This document shows positions 1-8,109 of a DNA stretch of 64,000 nucleotides, piece by piece. The first letter of the stretch is position 1; every line of letters starts with the position of its first letter. The notes below the pieces were generated by a model. It was not told the DNA's origin. It did no database searches and saw only the letters and a program-made list of their open reading frames with translations. The translations under genes were made by a program, and so were the position numbers. This DNA is from DATCJU01 sp036562635. Lineage in GTDB: Bacteria > Actinomycetota > Actinomycetes > Mycobacteriales > Pseudonocardiaceae. Where the stretch lies: contig DATCJU010000011.1 of assembly GCA_036562635.1 (NCBI GenBank), positions 21,922-85,921 of the forward strand. Reading direction: 5' to 3'.

Positions 1-396
1 GGCACCGCCACCGGCCCGGCGCAGCGCCGGCACGGCGGCGCACGTCCCGTACACCACGTGGTCCACGTTCACCCCGACCAACCGCCGGTACGCGGCCACG
101 TCCAGTGCGTCGTCCACTCCCGCCTGGGCGCCACCGATACCCGCGTTGAGGTGCACCACGTCCAGCCGACCCAACTCGGCCTCCACCCGGCGCACCGCAT
201 CCGGCATCACCGCCGGATCGCTGACGTCCCCGCTCAACGCCAGACCGCCGACCTCCGCGGCCAGCCTCTCGGCACCTGCGGCGTCCAGATCCAGCACCGC
301 CACCGTGGCCCCCAGCTCGGCCAGGCGTCGCACACACGCCGCACCGATACCGGAGGCTCCACCGGTGACCAGCGCCACCTTCCCGGTCAGCTCCAC
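1..396 (-). CDS. Short-chain dehydrogenase/reductase (SDR), 3' part beyond left edge
   Basis: The N-terminal 132 residues of an NAD(P)-dependent SDR oxidoreductase are visible; the gene runs off the left edge. The start reads VELTGKVALVTGG, with the cofactor-binding TGGASGIG glycine motif near residue 10 and the NAG structural motif near residue 88. The catalytic YxxxK lies outside the window. GTG at 396 is chosen because AGGAG sits about six bases upstream; the GTG one codon earlier is possible. It follows the M20 peptidase on the same strand by about 20 bases, so the two are probably co-transcribed. The substrate cannot be told. Confidence 0.85.
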   Translation of the reverse strand, partial: MELTGKVALVTGGASGIGAACVRRLAELGATVAVLDLDAAGAERLAAEVGGLALSGDVSDPAVMPDAVRRVEAELGRLDVVHLNAGIGGAQAGVDDALDVAAYRRLVGVNVDHVVYGTCAAVPALRRAGGGA

Positions 397-417
397 CACC
401 AGCTCCTCTCGGTCACC

Positions 418-1770
418 TCAGCAGTTGCGCATGAACCGATCAAGTACACGGGTGCCGAACTTCAGGGCATCGACCGGAACCCGCTCGTCGACCCCGTGGA
501 ACAGGGCCGAGAAGTCCAGGTCCGGCGGAAGCTGCAGTGGAGCGAACCCGAAGCAGCGGATACCCAACCGCTGGAACGCCTTCGCGTCGGTGCCGCCGGA
601 CAGCATGTACGGCACGAGCTTGGCCTCCGGGTCCTCGGCGAGGATCGAGGCGTGCATGGTGTCGACCAGAGCACCGTCGAACGTGGTCTCCACGGGCGGC
701 AGGTTCGCCACCCACTCCCGCTCCACGTCCGGCCCCAGGATCTCCGCCACCTCCCGCTCGAACGCCTCCTGCCGCCCAGGAAGCACCCGGCAGTCCACCA
801 CGGCCTCCGCCACCGACGGGATCACGTTGGCCTTGTACCCGGCGGTGAGCATCGTCGGGTTGGCCGTGTCCCGGAGCGTGGCGCCCACGATGCGCGCCAG
901 CCCGCCCAGCTTGGCCACTGCCCCTTCAATATCGTCTTCCGGGAACTCCATCCCCGTGAGCTCGGTCACAGCGGCGAGGAACTCGCGCACCGAGTCCGTC
1001 ATCACCAGCGGGAAACGGTGCCGACCCAGCCGGGCCACCGCCTCGGTGAGCCGGGTGACCGCGTTGTCCTCGTGCACCATCGACCCGTGTCCGGCGCGCC
1101 CTCGGACCCGCAGTCGCATCCAGGCGATGCCCTTCTCCGCGGTCTCCACCAGGTAGGCCCGCACGTTGTCCCGGAAGGTAACCGAGAAGCCGCCCACCTC
1201 GCCGATCGCCTCGGTGCAGCCCTCGAACAGCTCGGGCCGGTGGTCCACCAGCCACTGCGCGCCCTGCAGGCCGCCGGCCTCCTCGTCGGCCAGGAAGGCG
1301 AACACGATGTCCCGGGGCGGGGTGATGCCGTCCCGCTTCAGCCGGCGAGCGACCGCCAGCGTCATGGCGCACATGTCCTTCATGTCCACCGCGCCGCGGC
1401 CCCACACGTAGCCGTCCTGCACCGCCCCGGAGAACGGGTGCACCGACCACTCGGAGGCGTCCGCGGGGACCACGTCCAGGTGCCCGTGCACCAGCAGCGC
1501 ACCGCGACCGGGGTCGGCGCCGGGCAGTCGGGCGATGACGTTGCCCCGCCCCTTGGCTCCCGACTCCACGTAGGTGACCTCGTAGCCGACCTCGGACAGC
1601 TTCTCCGCCACGTACTCGGCGGCGGCCCGCTCTCCCACCACGGTGTCCGCCTCACCGGTGTTGGTGGTGTCGATCTGGATCAGCTCGCTGGTCAGGGTGA
1701 CAGCCTCGTCCTCCGCCAGGCGGAGGCTCGCCTCAGCCGGTGGTACGTCTGGGTGGATGCGCTCGTTCAC
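418..1770 (-). CDS. M20 family zinc metallopeptidase/deacylase
   Basis: A 450-residue M20/M25/M40 hydrolase, related to ArgE, DapE and carboxypeptidase G2-type enzymes. It shows the metal-binding HGHLDVVP motif near residue 95, GRGAVDMK near residue 125 (the bridging Asp), and ADEEAGG near residue 165 with the general-base Glu pair. Length is normal for the family and no signal peptide is seen, so it should be cytoplasmic. The start is GTG with AGGAAGG four to five bases upstream. The SDR gene follows closely on the same strand. Family assignment is firm; whether it cleaves dipeptides, acyl amino acids or another amide is unknown. Confidence 0.9.
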   Translation of the reverse strand: MNERIHPDVPPAEASLRLAEDEAVTLTSELIQIDTTNTGEADTVVGERAAAEYVAEKLSEVGYEVTYVESGAKGRGNVIARLPGADPGRGALLVHGHLDVVPADASEWSVHPFSGAVQDGYVWGRGAVDMKDMCAMTLAVARRLKRDGITPPRDIVFAFLADEEAGGLQGAQWLVDHRPELFEGCTEAIGEVGGFSVTFRDNVRAYLVETAEKGIAWMRLRVRGRAGHGSMVHEDNAVTRLTEAVARLGRHRFPLVMTDSVREFLAAVTELTGMEFPEDDIEGAVAKLGGLARIVGATLRDTANPTMLTAGYKANVIPSVAEAVVDCRVLPGRQEAFEREVAEILGPDVEREWVANLPPVETTFDGALVDTMHASILAEDPEAKLVPYMLSGGTDAKAFQRLGIRCFGFAPLQLPPDLDFSALFHGVDERVPVDALKFGTRVLDRFMRNC

Positions 1771-1877
1771 CAGGCCTTCCTATCACCGGCGGGAGGTTTG
1801 CGGGACCCCGGTTTGGGATCCGGACGGTCGATCAGTTATCCTTCTCCCCGCGCGCGGCGGACAGCCGCGGAACGCCG

Positions 1878-1962
1878 GTCCGAGTGGCGGAATGGCAGAC
1901 GCGCTAGCTTGAGGTGCTAGTCCCCGCTATAGGGGGTGGGGGTTCAAGTCCCCCCTCGGACA
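1878..1962 (+). tRNA. tRNA-Leu (anticodon GAG)
   Basis: The acceptor arm GTCCGAG (1878-1884) pairs with CTCGGAC (1955-1961), followed by discriminator A. The anticodon stem CTAGC/GCTAG encloses the loop TTGAGGT, giving anticodon GAG at 1911-1913. A long class II variable arm (CCCCGCTATAGGGGG region) and the T loop GGTTCAAGTCC are present. The CCA end is not encoded. A strong terminator begins five bases later. Confidence 0.95.
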
Positions 1963-1966
1963 CGGG

Positions 1967-1998
1967 ACTGGGGGCCCCGGGAAACCGGGGCCCCCAGT
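1967..1998 (+). terminator. Terminator after tRNA-Leu
   Basis: A perfect 14-bp stem, ACTGGGGGCCCCGG (1967-1980) with its complement (1985-1998), closed by a GAAA tetraloop and followed by GTTCTTCC. It lies directly behind the tRNA. Confidence 0.85.
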
Positions 1999-2186
1999 GT
2001 TCTTCCGGGCCGATGACCGGGCTGTACCGCCTTGGCGTCGGCAGGCTTCCCCGGATCTGCCCGCGGTTGCGGACCACCCGGTGCCACGAACACACCCACC
2101 GCCCCAGACCTCGGGTTCGTCGCCCGGCTTGCTGCCCACCCCGGCGCCAGAGGCGACCAGGGGCGGCATGGTAGCGGTGTGGTCGA

Positions 2187-3605
2187 CTACGACGGCTGCT
2201 GATCAGGACGGGGTGTGGTGCCAGGGCGAACACCCCACGTGGTCCTCGCAGACCCTGAACCGGCTGACCGGTGGTAGCGGTCGTACTCCATGGTGACCGC
2301 ATTGCCGAGCGGGTCGACCACCTTGGTCAGGCGGTTGCGCTGGTCGTAGTGGTACGTGGTGGTGTGGCCAAGTGCGTTGGTGACGGTGGTGACCCGGTTC
2401 GCGGTGTCGTAGGTGAACGTCGTCGACAACACCCCGTCCTGACCGGCGGCGTACACCACCCGGCCGTCCGCGTCGTAGACGTACGAGTACCGGTAGCCGT
2501 TACGGTCGATCCACGCGCTGATCCGGTCGGCCTCGTCGTACTCGTAACGGTACGGGACACCGGTCGAGTCGGTGATCGCAGTCAGCCGGCCACGCTCGTC
2601 GTAGCCGAACTGGACCAGCAGGACACCGTGGGGGGAGCCGTCCAGCAGCCGTAGGCCTCCGATACGTGGACCCGCCGGTGTCTCCACCCGGTCGACGGCC
2701 ACGAGATAACCCCTGTCGTGGTGCACCCGGTCGCGGGTGAAGGTGATCCGGTTACCGTTGCGATCGGTCAGTGCGACGAGCGGCCATCGATCGGGTCTCG
2801 TCCCGTCCGGCGCGAAATGGCGCACCCAGCCGGACTGTGGGTCCTCGACACGGCAGGTGTCGCCACTCCGGGTCAGTGGCCACCGTGCACCGGCGACGGG
2901 CAGCACCGGCCCACCGTCCGGATACGGGTAGACCAGTACCTGCGCGTCGTCTCCCAGATACCGGATGGTGTCCCTGGTGAACTCCAGCCGCTGGTCGAGC
3001 GTCGAGGACCACCCCGGTCCGAACGATGCGCCGTCGGTGTACCCGGAGGCGTACGCCCTGCGCAGGGTCAGCGGGAGAACACCAGGCAGCTCGACGTCGA
3101 CGGCCTCGGTGATCGCCTGTCCGGACACGACGTCGACGAGGTCGCCACCCCGGGCATCGCAGGCGCTGTTGCCTCCGAAGCGTTGTCCCCCGCCTATCCC
3201 GGCTGCTGGGGCTTCGCCCTGGCCGCTCGACGGCTCGGCTCCACCGCTCGGGGTCGCCGGTGGTGTGCCGGCCAGGCCGGCCGAACCGGCGGACGGTTGA
3301 GGCCACCCAGGCTGGCCGGCCGCCGTTCCGAAACCGCGGGCAGGTGCGGCCAGCGATACGGCCCGGCCGATTCCGGTGCCCGCCCCGAGGAACATCGCCC
3401 CCGCGTAGACCAGGGCACCCACTGCCACCAGACCGTACGTGACCACGCTGGCGGTACCGGCGACCGCCGAGCAGGGATCTGTGGACTCGAACGAGGCCGG
3501 CGCTCCGTAGGTGATGCCACTCTGACAGGACGCCTCCGCGGTTCCCGGTGCCAGCCACAACAGGGCGGCGAGGGCGGCGAGCAGTACCGCAGCACTCCTG
3601 TTCAT
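2187..3605 (-). CDS. Truncated RHS-repeat protein with DUF6531-like domain
   Basis: About 472 residues. ATG at 3605 is chosen: it overlaps the extended stop of the upstream PrsW-like frame (TGATG) and begins MNRSAAVLL, a signal peptide/membrane anchor. A second hydrophobic segment follows near residue 55, then a Gly/Pro-rich linker. Next comes a DUF6531-type domain (GGDLVDVVSGQ, LTLRRAY, FGPGWSSTLDQRL) and YD/RHS repeats (YRYEYDEADRI, YSYVYDADGRV, FTYDTANRV). Family members are usually well over 1,000 residues and end in an RHS core plus a toxin tip. Here the repeats stop abruptly at MEYDRYHR and about 25 unrelated residues follow, so the 3' end looks lost or rearranged. Probably a cell-surface protein remnant. 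Confidence 0.75.
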   Translation of the reverse strand: MNRSAAVLLAALAALLWLAPGTAEASCQSGITYGAPASFESTDPCSAVAGTASVVTYGLVAVGALVYAGAMFLGAGTGIGRAVSLAAPARGFGTAAGQPGWPQPSAGSAGLAGTPPATPSGGAEPSSGQGEAPAAGIGGGQRFGGNSACDARGGDLVDVVSGQAITEAVDVELPGVLPLTLRRAYASGYTDGASFGPGWSSTLDQRLEFTRDTIRYLGDDAQVLVYPYPDGGPVLPVAGARWPLTRSGDTCRVEDPQSGWVRHFAPDGTRPDRWPLVALTDRNGNRITFTRDRVHHDRGYLVAVDRVETPAGPRIGGLRLLDGSPHGVLLVQFGYDERGRLTAITDSTGVPYRYEYDEADRISAWIDRNGYRYSYVYDADGRVVYAAGQDGVLSTTFTYDTANRVTTVTNALGHTTTYHYDQRNRLTKVVDPLGNAVTMEYDRYHRSAGSGSARTTWGVRPGTTPRPDQQPS

Positions 3606-3716
3606 CAGGCCCTGACCTCCGCCCTCGCTGGCCACCCCGTGAAGGCTGCTCCGGGCAACTGCTGCTTGAGCTGCAGGACACGTTCCCGCAGTGCGAGCTC
3701 GCCCTCGGGGGTGGCG

Positions 3717-5240
3717 TCACGGTCGTTGCGCGACCGGTGCCATCGGTGCATCAGCAGGTCGAGTTGGGCTGCACGCAGCCGACCGGTGACCCGCCACGCG
3801 TGGGGGGCCGCCGTTGCGCAGTGCCCGCAGCCGCTCCCGGAACCGTTCCCGGGCGTCCGACAGGAGTGGTACCTCGGGCGGTGTGATCACACCGTGCCCA
3901 CTCCACGCCTCGACGGAGGTCTGCTGGGCGATCACCGTGGCCTGCTCCCGGAGCCCGTGGCGCAGCAGGAGGAGGTACACGACCAGGAACGGCCCCTGGA
4001 GCAGCAGGATCGCCGCCGGGTACACCAGGAGCACGGTGACCACGGGGTCGTCGGACAGCGTGAACCACGCACTGCCCTTGTACAGCACGTAGTTGTTGAC
4101 GAAGTGGCCACACGCCGCCGCCGCATATCCGGCAGCGACCACACGCTGCCCGCGGCGCGGGTCACCGAGCTGCCGGGCGATTCCGAACGCAGCACCGACC
4201 AGGGCCGAGAAGCCCACGTGGCTGGTCATCAGCCCCACGGTCTGACGGATCCAGAACTGCATCCCGGCGTCCACGGCCATGTACTCGACGGACTCGGTGA
4301 AGTTGAACCCCAGACCGACCGCAGCGCCGACCACGACACCGGAGGCAACATTGTCGAACCACCGCCGGGCGAGCAGGTAGATGACCGCGATCCCCGCCCC
4401 TTTGAACATTTCCTCGAATACCCCGGCAGACAGGTTGAGGCCAGCGTTAATCGCCTCCTGGCTTCTCAGCAGGCGTGGAACGTAGCTGAGGTACATGGCG
4501 TTCAGCCCGGCAGCACCGAACGATATGAGTGCACCCCAGCCGAAAGCGGAAAGCAGCACGTAAAAAGGCATCCTGCGGTATCGCTGGAACAGATGGACAC
4601 CGACCAGGGCGAACGCAGTGGAGGGTATGCACAGCAGCAGGAGATCGAGGTTCGACCTCATGACCAGGACCGTCGGGCCCATCAGCGGCAACAGGAGCGC
4701 GACGGCCATGACCACCCAACCCGACCGCTGGTACGCCTGCTTGCGCGCCCCCTCCCGGACGAAGCGCCGCAGCAGAACGAACACCAGCCAGGCGCCGAGT
4801 GCAATGACCCAGCCGAAGAACGACAGGAAGAACAGGACTTCCCCTTCGATACGCCCCCGAGGATGCCCCAGCTCAGGTACGAGCACAGTCTCCAGGAACC
4901 AGTACGTCCCCCACAGCAGACCAACCGTCGCGGACAACACAAAAGCAATTCCGAGCACCAGACGCCAAGGATGCTGCCCGCGAATCATCCCCCTCCGCAG
5001 CCGCAGGGCCTCGGCCAGCGCCCACCAGGCCAACACGGCAAGAGCGGCGAGCGAGATCAACAGCTCGACGAACGAAGAGAACGGGTCCTCGTCAGGCCTT
5101 CCACCCCAGGGCGGGAGAACAGGGAATGGGGGAAGCATCACCGGGCTGGGGAAGACGATCGCGACAACCAGTGCGAGGGCAGCAGCGGCCGCTGCGGCCA
5201 CCGCAAAGCGCGTGAGCAACCGGAAGGACTGGTCGGTCAT
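3717..5240 (-). CDS. PrsW-family intramembrane protease, 3' end frameshifted
   Basis: A multi-pass membrane protein of the PrsW/CPBP-like abortive-infection fold. About ten hydrophobic segments surround the conserved EEMFKG (first Glu pair), NFTESVEY and HFVNNY motifs expected of this putative glutamic intramembrane protease. ATG at 5240 (MTDQSFRLL) has AAGGGG upstream; the frame is open further 5' but with non-protein-like sequence. After LRALRNGG the frame degenerates (RSAACSPTRP to the stop at 3717). Dropping one C from the six-base C run (plus-strand G run 3802-3807) restores a helical tail, RLRAAQLDLLMHRWHRSRND, that ends in TGATG on the RHS start at 3605. The intact product would have about 544 residues. 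Confidence 0.8.
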   Translation of the reverse strand: MTDQSFRLLTRFAVAAAAAAALALVVAIVFPSPVMLPPFPVLPPWGGRPDEDPFSSFVELLISLAALAVLAWWALAEALRLRRGMIRGQHPWRLVLGIAFVLSATVGLLWGTYWFLETVLVPELGHPRGRIEGEVLFFLSFFGWVIALGAWLVFVLLRRFVREGARKQAYQRSGWVVMAVALLLPLMGPTVLVMRSNLDLLLLCIPSTAFALVGVHLFQRYRRMPFYVLLSAFGWGALISFGAAGLNAMYLSYVPRLLRSQEAINAGLNLSAGVFEEMFKGAGIAVIYLLARRWFDNVASGVVVGAAVGLGFNFTESVEYMAVDAGMQFWIRQTVGLMTSHVGFSALVGAAFGIARQLGDPRRGQRVVAAGYAAAACGHFVNNYVLYKGSAWFTLSDDPVVTVLLVYPAAILLLQGPFLVVYLLLLRHGLREQATVIAQQTSVEAWSGHGVITPPEVPLLSDARERFRERLRALRNGGPPRVAGHRSAACSPTRPADAPMAPVAQRP

Positions 5241-5894
5241 CGTCCCCTTTAACCCCGCCCGAGAACCGGTGAGCGGGACCAACCGCGTCCACGGCGTCAC
5301 GGTCGGCTCCAGCTCCCCAGAGACAGTCGTCTTCACCCGCGAAGGCCCCCAGGCTGCTGCCCCATCCGTGCCCCCGGGCAGCCCCTTCGCGGGCGAAGAC
5401 GAGGGCCAGCGTGTCCGCCATCCGGCAGGTGACACAACAACTGTCGCGATCAATGGGACGGTGGGATGAGACAACACAGTCTGACCTGCGGAAACACCTC
5501 ACCGCTGGGACAAGGGGCTACACCCTCCCCCGAAAGGGGACGCGGCGGGACGACCCGTTCGAGGGCCGTGACGACCCCACCCGAGCCACCACGAGCCAAG
5601 GGGAACCGGCCGGGGCACCTCCTGGACGGACCCCGTCACATCGAGCTCGTGTCACCACGACGACCGGCCGCGCAAGTTGGGCACAGGAACCATGGGAAGA
5701 GTTCCGCTCCGCGGCGCTGCGTCTTCGCAGTCATCCCGACCGCTTCCCGACGGTGCATCCGACGAGCCGGTCACGCCACCTTCGGGCTTGATGGACAGAG
5801 ACAACCAAAGAGCACGTCCGGAAATGCGGTACGGAGTTACGCAGAACAGGGAGTACTGTGCCGACCCGAGCGCAGGCACGGCAGCAGGAGACCG
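5241..5894. other. Intergenic region between PrsW-like and NADAR genes
   Basis: About 650 bases with no convincing coding sequence; open frames here have arginine/proline-rich, non-protein-like translations. It must hold the divergent promoters of the PrsW-like (minus) and NADAR (plus) genes. It contains one copy of a conserved element also found near 30.5 kb (see 5455-5517). Confidence 0.6.
5455..5517. repeat. Conserved intergenic element, copy 1
   Basis: A block of about 63 bases beginning GGGACGGTGGGATGAG and containing CTGACCTGCGGAAACACC then GGGACAAGGGG. It aligns along its length with 30460-30521 (CTGACCTGCGGGAACACC core), with a few substitutions and small gaps. Both copies lie upstream of a minus-strand gene for an exported or membrane protein. 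Function unknown; a shared promoter/operator is the simplest reading. Confidence 0.55.
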
Positions 5895-6347
5895 ATGACA
5901 CGACACGTGATCCGCTTCTACCGGGTGGGCGACCCCTACGGGGAGTTCTCCAACTTCGCGCCGTACCCGATCGTGGTCGACGGGGTGGAGTGGCCGACGA
6001 GTGAGCACTACTTCCAGGCCCAGAAGTTCGCTGGCACCCCGCATGCGGAACGCATCCGTCTCACTCCCAGCCCGATGGTCGCCGCCCGCCGGGCCCGCTC
6101 ACGTGATCTGCCGCTGCGCCCCGACTGGGACCAGGTGCGGGTGGCGGTGATGCGCCGAGCCCTGCAGGCGAAGTTCACCCAGCACACACAGCTGCGGGAA
6201 CTGCTGCTGTCCACCGGGGACGCCGAGTTGGTCGAACACACCGAGCGGGACGCGTTCTGGGGGGACGGCGGGGACGGCACCGGTGAGAACATGCTCGGCA
6301 AACTGCTCATGGAGCTGCGTACCCAGCTGCGCCGTACCGCCTGCTGA
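5895..6347 (+). CDS. NADAR family protein (YbiA-like)
   Basis: A 150-residue single-domain NADAR/YbiA protein. Recognisable motifs are GEFSNFAPYPI near residue 15, WPTSEHYFQAQKF near residue 34, and the C-terminal FWGDGGDGTGENMLGKLLM block. Members are associated with NAD/ADP-ribose chemistry: some hydrolyse ADP-ribosylated bases, others cleave the N-glycosidic bond of riboflavin intermediates. The start is ATG with GCAGGAG seven bases upstream, replacing a longer open frame that has no coding character before it. It stands alone on the plus strand, with a hairpin terminator region downstream. Confidence 0.88.
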   Translation: MTRHVIRFYRVGDPYGEFSNFAPYPIVVDGVEWPTSEHYFQAQKFAGTPHAERIRLTPSPMVAARRARSRDLPLRPDWDQVRVAVMRRALQAKFTQHTQLRELLLSTGDAELVEHTERDAFWGDGGDGTGENMLGKLLMELRTQLRRTAC

Positions 6348-6601
6348 CGCCGGTCCCAGCCACACCGCTCCTCCTCGGCCCCTCGACCGACCACGCACAA
6401 CCCGACCGGTTTCGCCGCCGCCCCGCTCACACCGCGCCACCCGGGCAACCGCTGCCCACGGTGCCGGCCGAGAATGCTCCAGGCGATGTCCGGCCACAGC
6501 CGACAAGGGGACCTCACCCCACCACACCCGGCACACGCAGGCAGCAACCGCAGAAGCCGGGGCGCCGCATCCACGAACCGTTCACGAGTGCAGCGAGGGC
6601 A

Positions 6602-6636
6602 CTGGTCGGGCCTCCCCCAGAGTGTGGCCCGACCAG
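6602..6636 (+). terminator. Hairpin 1 downstream of NADAR gene
   Basis: CTGGTCGGGCC (6602-6612) pairs perfectly with GGCCCGACCAG (6626-6636). The 13-base loop begins TCCCCCAGAG. Confidence 0.65.
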
Positions 6637-6659
6637 CTCTTCCCCCAGTCGCGTCAACA

Positions 6660-6689
6660 CCGGGCGGTCCCCCAGAGCACTCGGCCCGG
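6660..6689 (+). terminator. Hairpin 2 with the same loop core
   Basis: CCGGGC (6660-6665) pairs with GCCCGG (6684-6689). The loop again contains TCCCCCAGAG (6668-6677), the same ten bases as in hairpin 1 and similar to the GTCCCCCAG loop of the 9.88-kb hairpin. The stem is short, so it is weak alone. Confidence 0.4.
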
Positions 6690-6780
6690 ATACCGACCGT
6701 GCCCAGGCCGATCGGTGGAGTAACGCGTGGGCGGCAGTCCATGCTCCCCCCGCCGTGCGGTGTCAACACGACATGGCGAC

Positions 6781-6817
6781 GTCAAAGTTTTGACCTCGGT
6801 GACCGTGGCCGCATATC
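6781..6817 (+). promoter_or_regulatory. Putative promoter with overlapping palindromic operator
   Basis: The perfect palindrome GTCAAAGTTTTGAC (6781-6794) overlaps a -35-like TTGACC (6790-6795), followed after 16 bases by CATATC (6812-6817) as a possible -10. The HTH gene starts 44 bases further on. Its product is a good candidate for binding this palindrome (inference). Confidence 0.45.
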
Positions 6818-6860
6818 GCAGGCCCGAACACGGGGACCAACACACCAGAAGGTGAACAAG

Positions 6861-7601
6861 GTGAGACGAGACGTGACCGCACGCAACGCTTCCGACGAGA
6901 CCAGAGAGCAGCCCGACGGAGTGCCCCACACGTTCGCGCACAAGCTGCGCTTCGCGATGGAACACCCACTCCCCCCACGGACCAAGCCCTACCAGCAGAC
7001 AGAGGTCGCCGCGGCGGTCGGCGTCGCACGCACCACGGTCGGCATGTGGCTACGCGGCACCCAGCCACGCATCGATCAGCTCCCGAAACTGGTGGAGTTC
7101 TTCCACCGCCCCCTGGAGTGGTGGCTCGAGGACACCTCCGACACCGCCACCGCAGCCGACACCGAACCGGACCCGACACCCCCGCTGCCGGTGGCCGACG
7201 CCGTGCGCACACTCATCGCCAAACGCGCCGCACTGGCCGGTGAGGACCTGACCACCGAACAGGCCGCACAACAGATCTGCACCCGCTACACCTACCCGGA
7301 CAGCCCCACGGAACTGGCCACCAAGCTCGACAGCGGCGACCCCCCGGTGGGGGTACTGCAACTACTCGCCCGCTGGGCGGGAATCAAACACCCCGCCGAC
7401 CAGGTCGCCTACTTCACCGACCCGACCACACACCACCGGATCAACAACCAGCTCGACCAACTGATCGCGGCGAGCCGGATGCGCACGATCGCCGCCCGGC
7501 TGGACCCCAAACTCGCCACGCTCTCCACAGAAGGATTCCGGCAGATCCTGGCCGCGATCGACCAAGCCCCCACAGCGCAACGGGAGCGCACCGATGAGTG
7601 A
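6861..7601 (+). CDS. Helix-turn-helix (XRE-like) regulator
   Basis: About 246 residues. The N-terminal XRE-type HTH spans roughly residues 30-85 (QQTEVAAAVGVARTTVGMWLRGTQPRI), followed by a Pro/Thr-rich linker and a helical C-terminal region ending LSTEGFRQILAAIDQ. GTG at 6861 is chosen because AGAAGG lies eight bases upstream; another GTG at 6852 is possible. Its 3' end overlaps the ImmA/IrrE-type gene by eight bases. Such pairs usually act as repressor plus antirepressor protease. Together with the MAB_1171c-like gene this forms a recurrent actinobacterial cassette. Confidence 0.8.
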   Translation: MRRDVTARNASDETREQPDGVPHTFAHKLRFAMEHPLPPRTKPYQQTEVAAAVGVARTTVGMWLRGTQPRIDQLPKLVEFFHRPLEWWLEDTSDTATAADTEPDPTPPLPVADAVRTLIAKRAALAGEDLTTEQAAQQICTRYTYPDSPTELATKLDSGDPPVGVLQLLARWAGIKHPADQVAYFTDPTTHHRINNQLDQLIAASRMRTIAARLDPKLATLSTEGFRQILAAIDQAPTAQRERTDE

Positions 7602-8109
7602 GGCACCCACGCTCCCCGCCGACCACCGGACGATCCAACACCGCTGCAAGGAACTGCTGACCGACCTGGGCCTGCTCGGCCGACCGTTCACCGTCGACGA
7701 CGTCGCCCGCGCCCTGGAACACAGAACCGGCAGACCCATCCGCATCCTGCCGATGGACCACATCCCCGGCGGCGCCTACGGGCTGTGGATCAGCACCGAC
7801 ACCGAAGACCTAGTCTTCTACGTCCGCGATGCCCAACCCCTGCAACGAGAAGTGATCATCCTGCACGAGCTGGTCCACATCAGCCTCTGCCACCCCGGTG
7901 TCCACCTCTCCGCCGAGCAGCTCCGTACTGCCCTTCCGGACCTGGACGAGGACCTGATCAACGAGATCCTCGAGCGCAGCAGCTACGACCAGGAACACGA
8001 GTACATGGCCGAGGCAATGGCACGCACCCTGGCCCGGATGAGCCGCACCACCCAGAACGCAGCCGCCCCCGCCACCCCCGAGGCCCGCTTCACCCGATCC
8101 CTGCTGTGA
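7594..8109 (+). CDS. ImmA/IrrE family metallo-endopeptidase
   Basis: 171 residues with the zinc-protease signature HELVH in IILHELVHISLCHPG near residue 90, and a later EHEYMAEAMA segment that may give the third ligand. In this family the protease cleaves an HTH repressor encoded next door (ImmA/ImmR, IrrE/DdrO); the overlapping HTH gene upstream is the obvious target here (inference). The stop TGA overlaps the GTG of the next gene, so translation is coupled across all three genes. Confidence 0.85.
   Translation: MSEAPTLPADHRTIQHRCKELLTDLGLLGRPFTVDDVARALEHRTGRPIRILPMDHIPGGAYGLWISTDTEDLVFYVRDAQPLQREVIILHELVHISLCHPGVHLSAEQLRTALPDLDEDLINEILERSSYDQEHEYMAEAMARTLARMSRTTQNAAAPATPEARFTRSLL

Larger units (their letters stand above)
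6348..6860. other. Intergenic region with tandem hairpins and HTH-operon promoter
   Basis: About 510 bases without a supported gene. It contains two stem-loops with identical loop cores (6602-6636 and 6660-6689) that probably terminate the NADAR transcript. A short palindrome overlapping a plausible promoter (6781-6817) precedes the HTH operon. I see nothing else. Confidence 0.6.

Noticed and set aside
2187..2310. Alternative frames continuing the RHS repeats beyond MEYDRYHR
   Set aside because: All three minus-strand frames were read; none continues YD repeats, so a simple frameshift does not explain the end.
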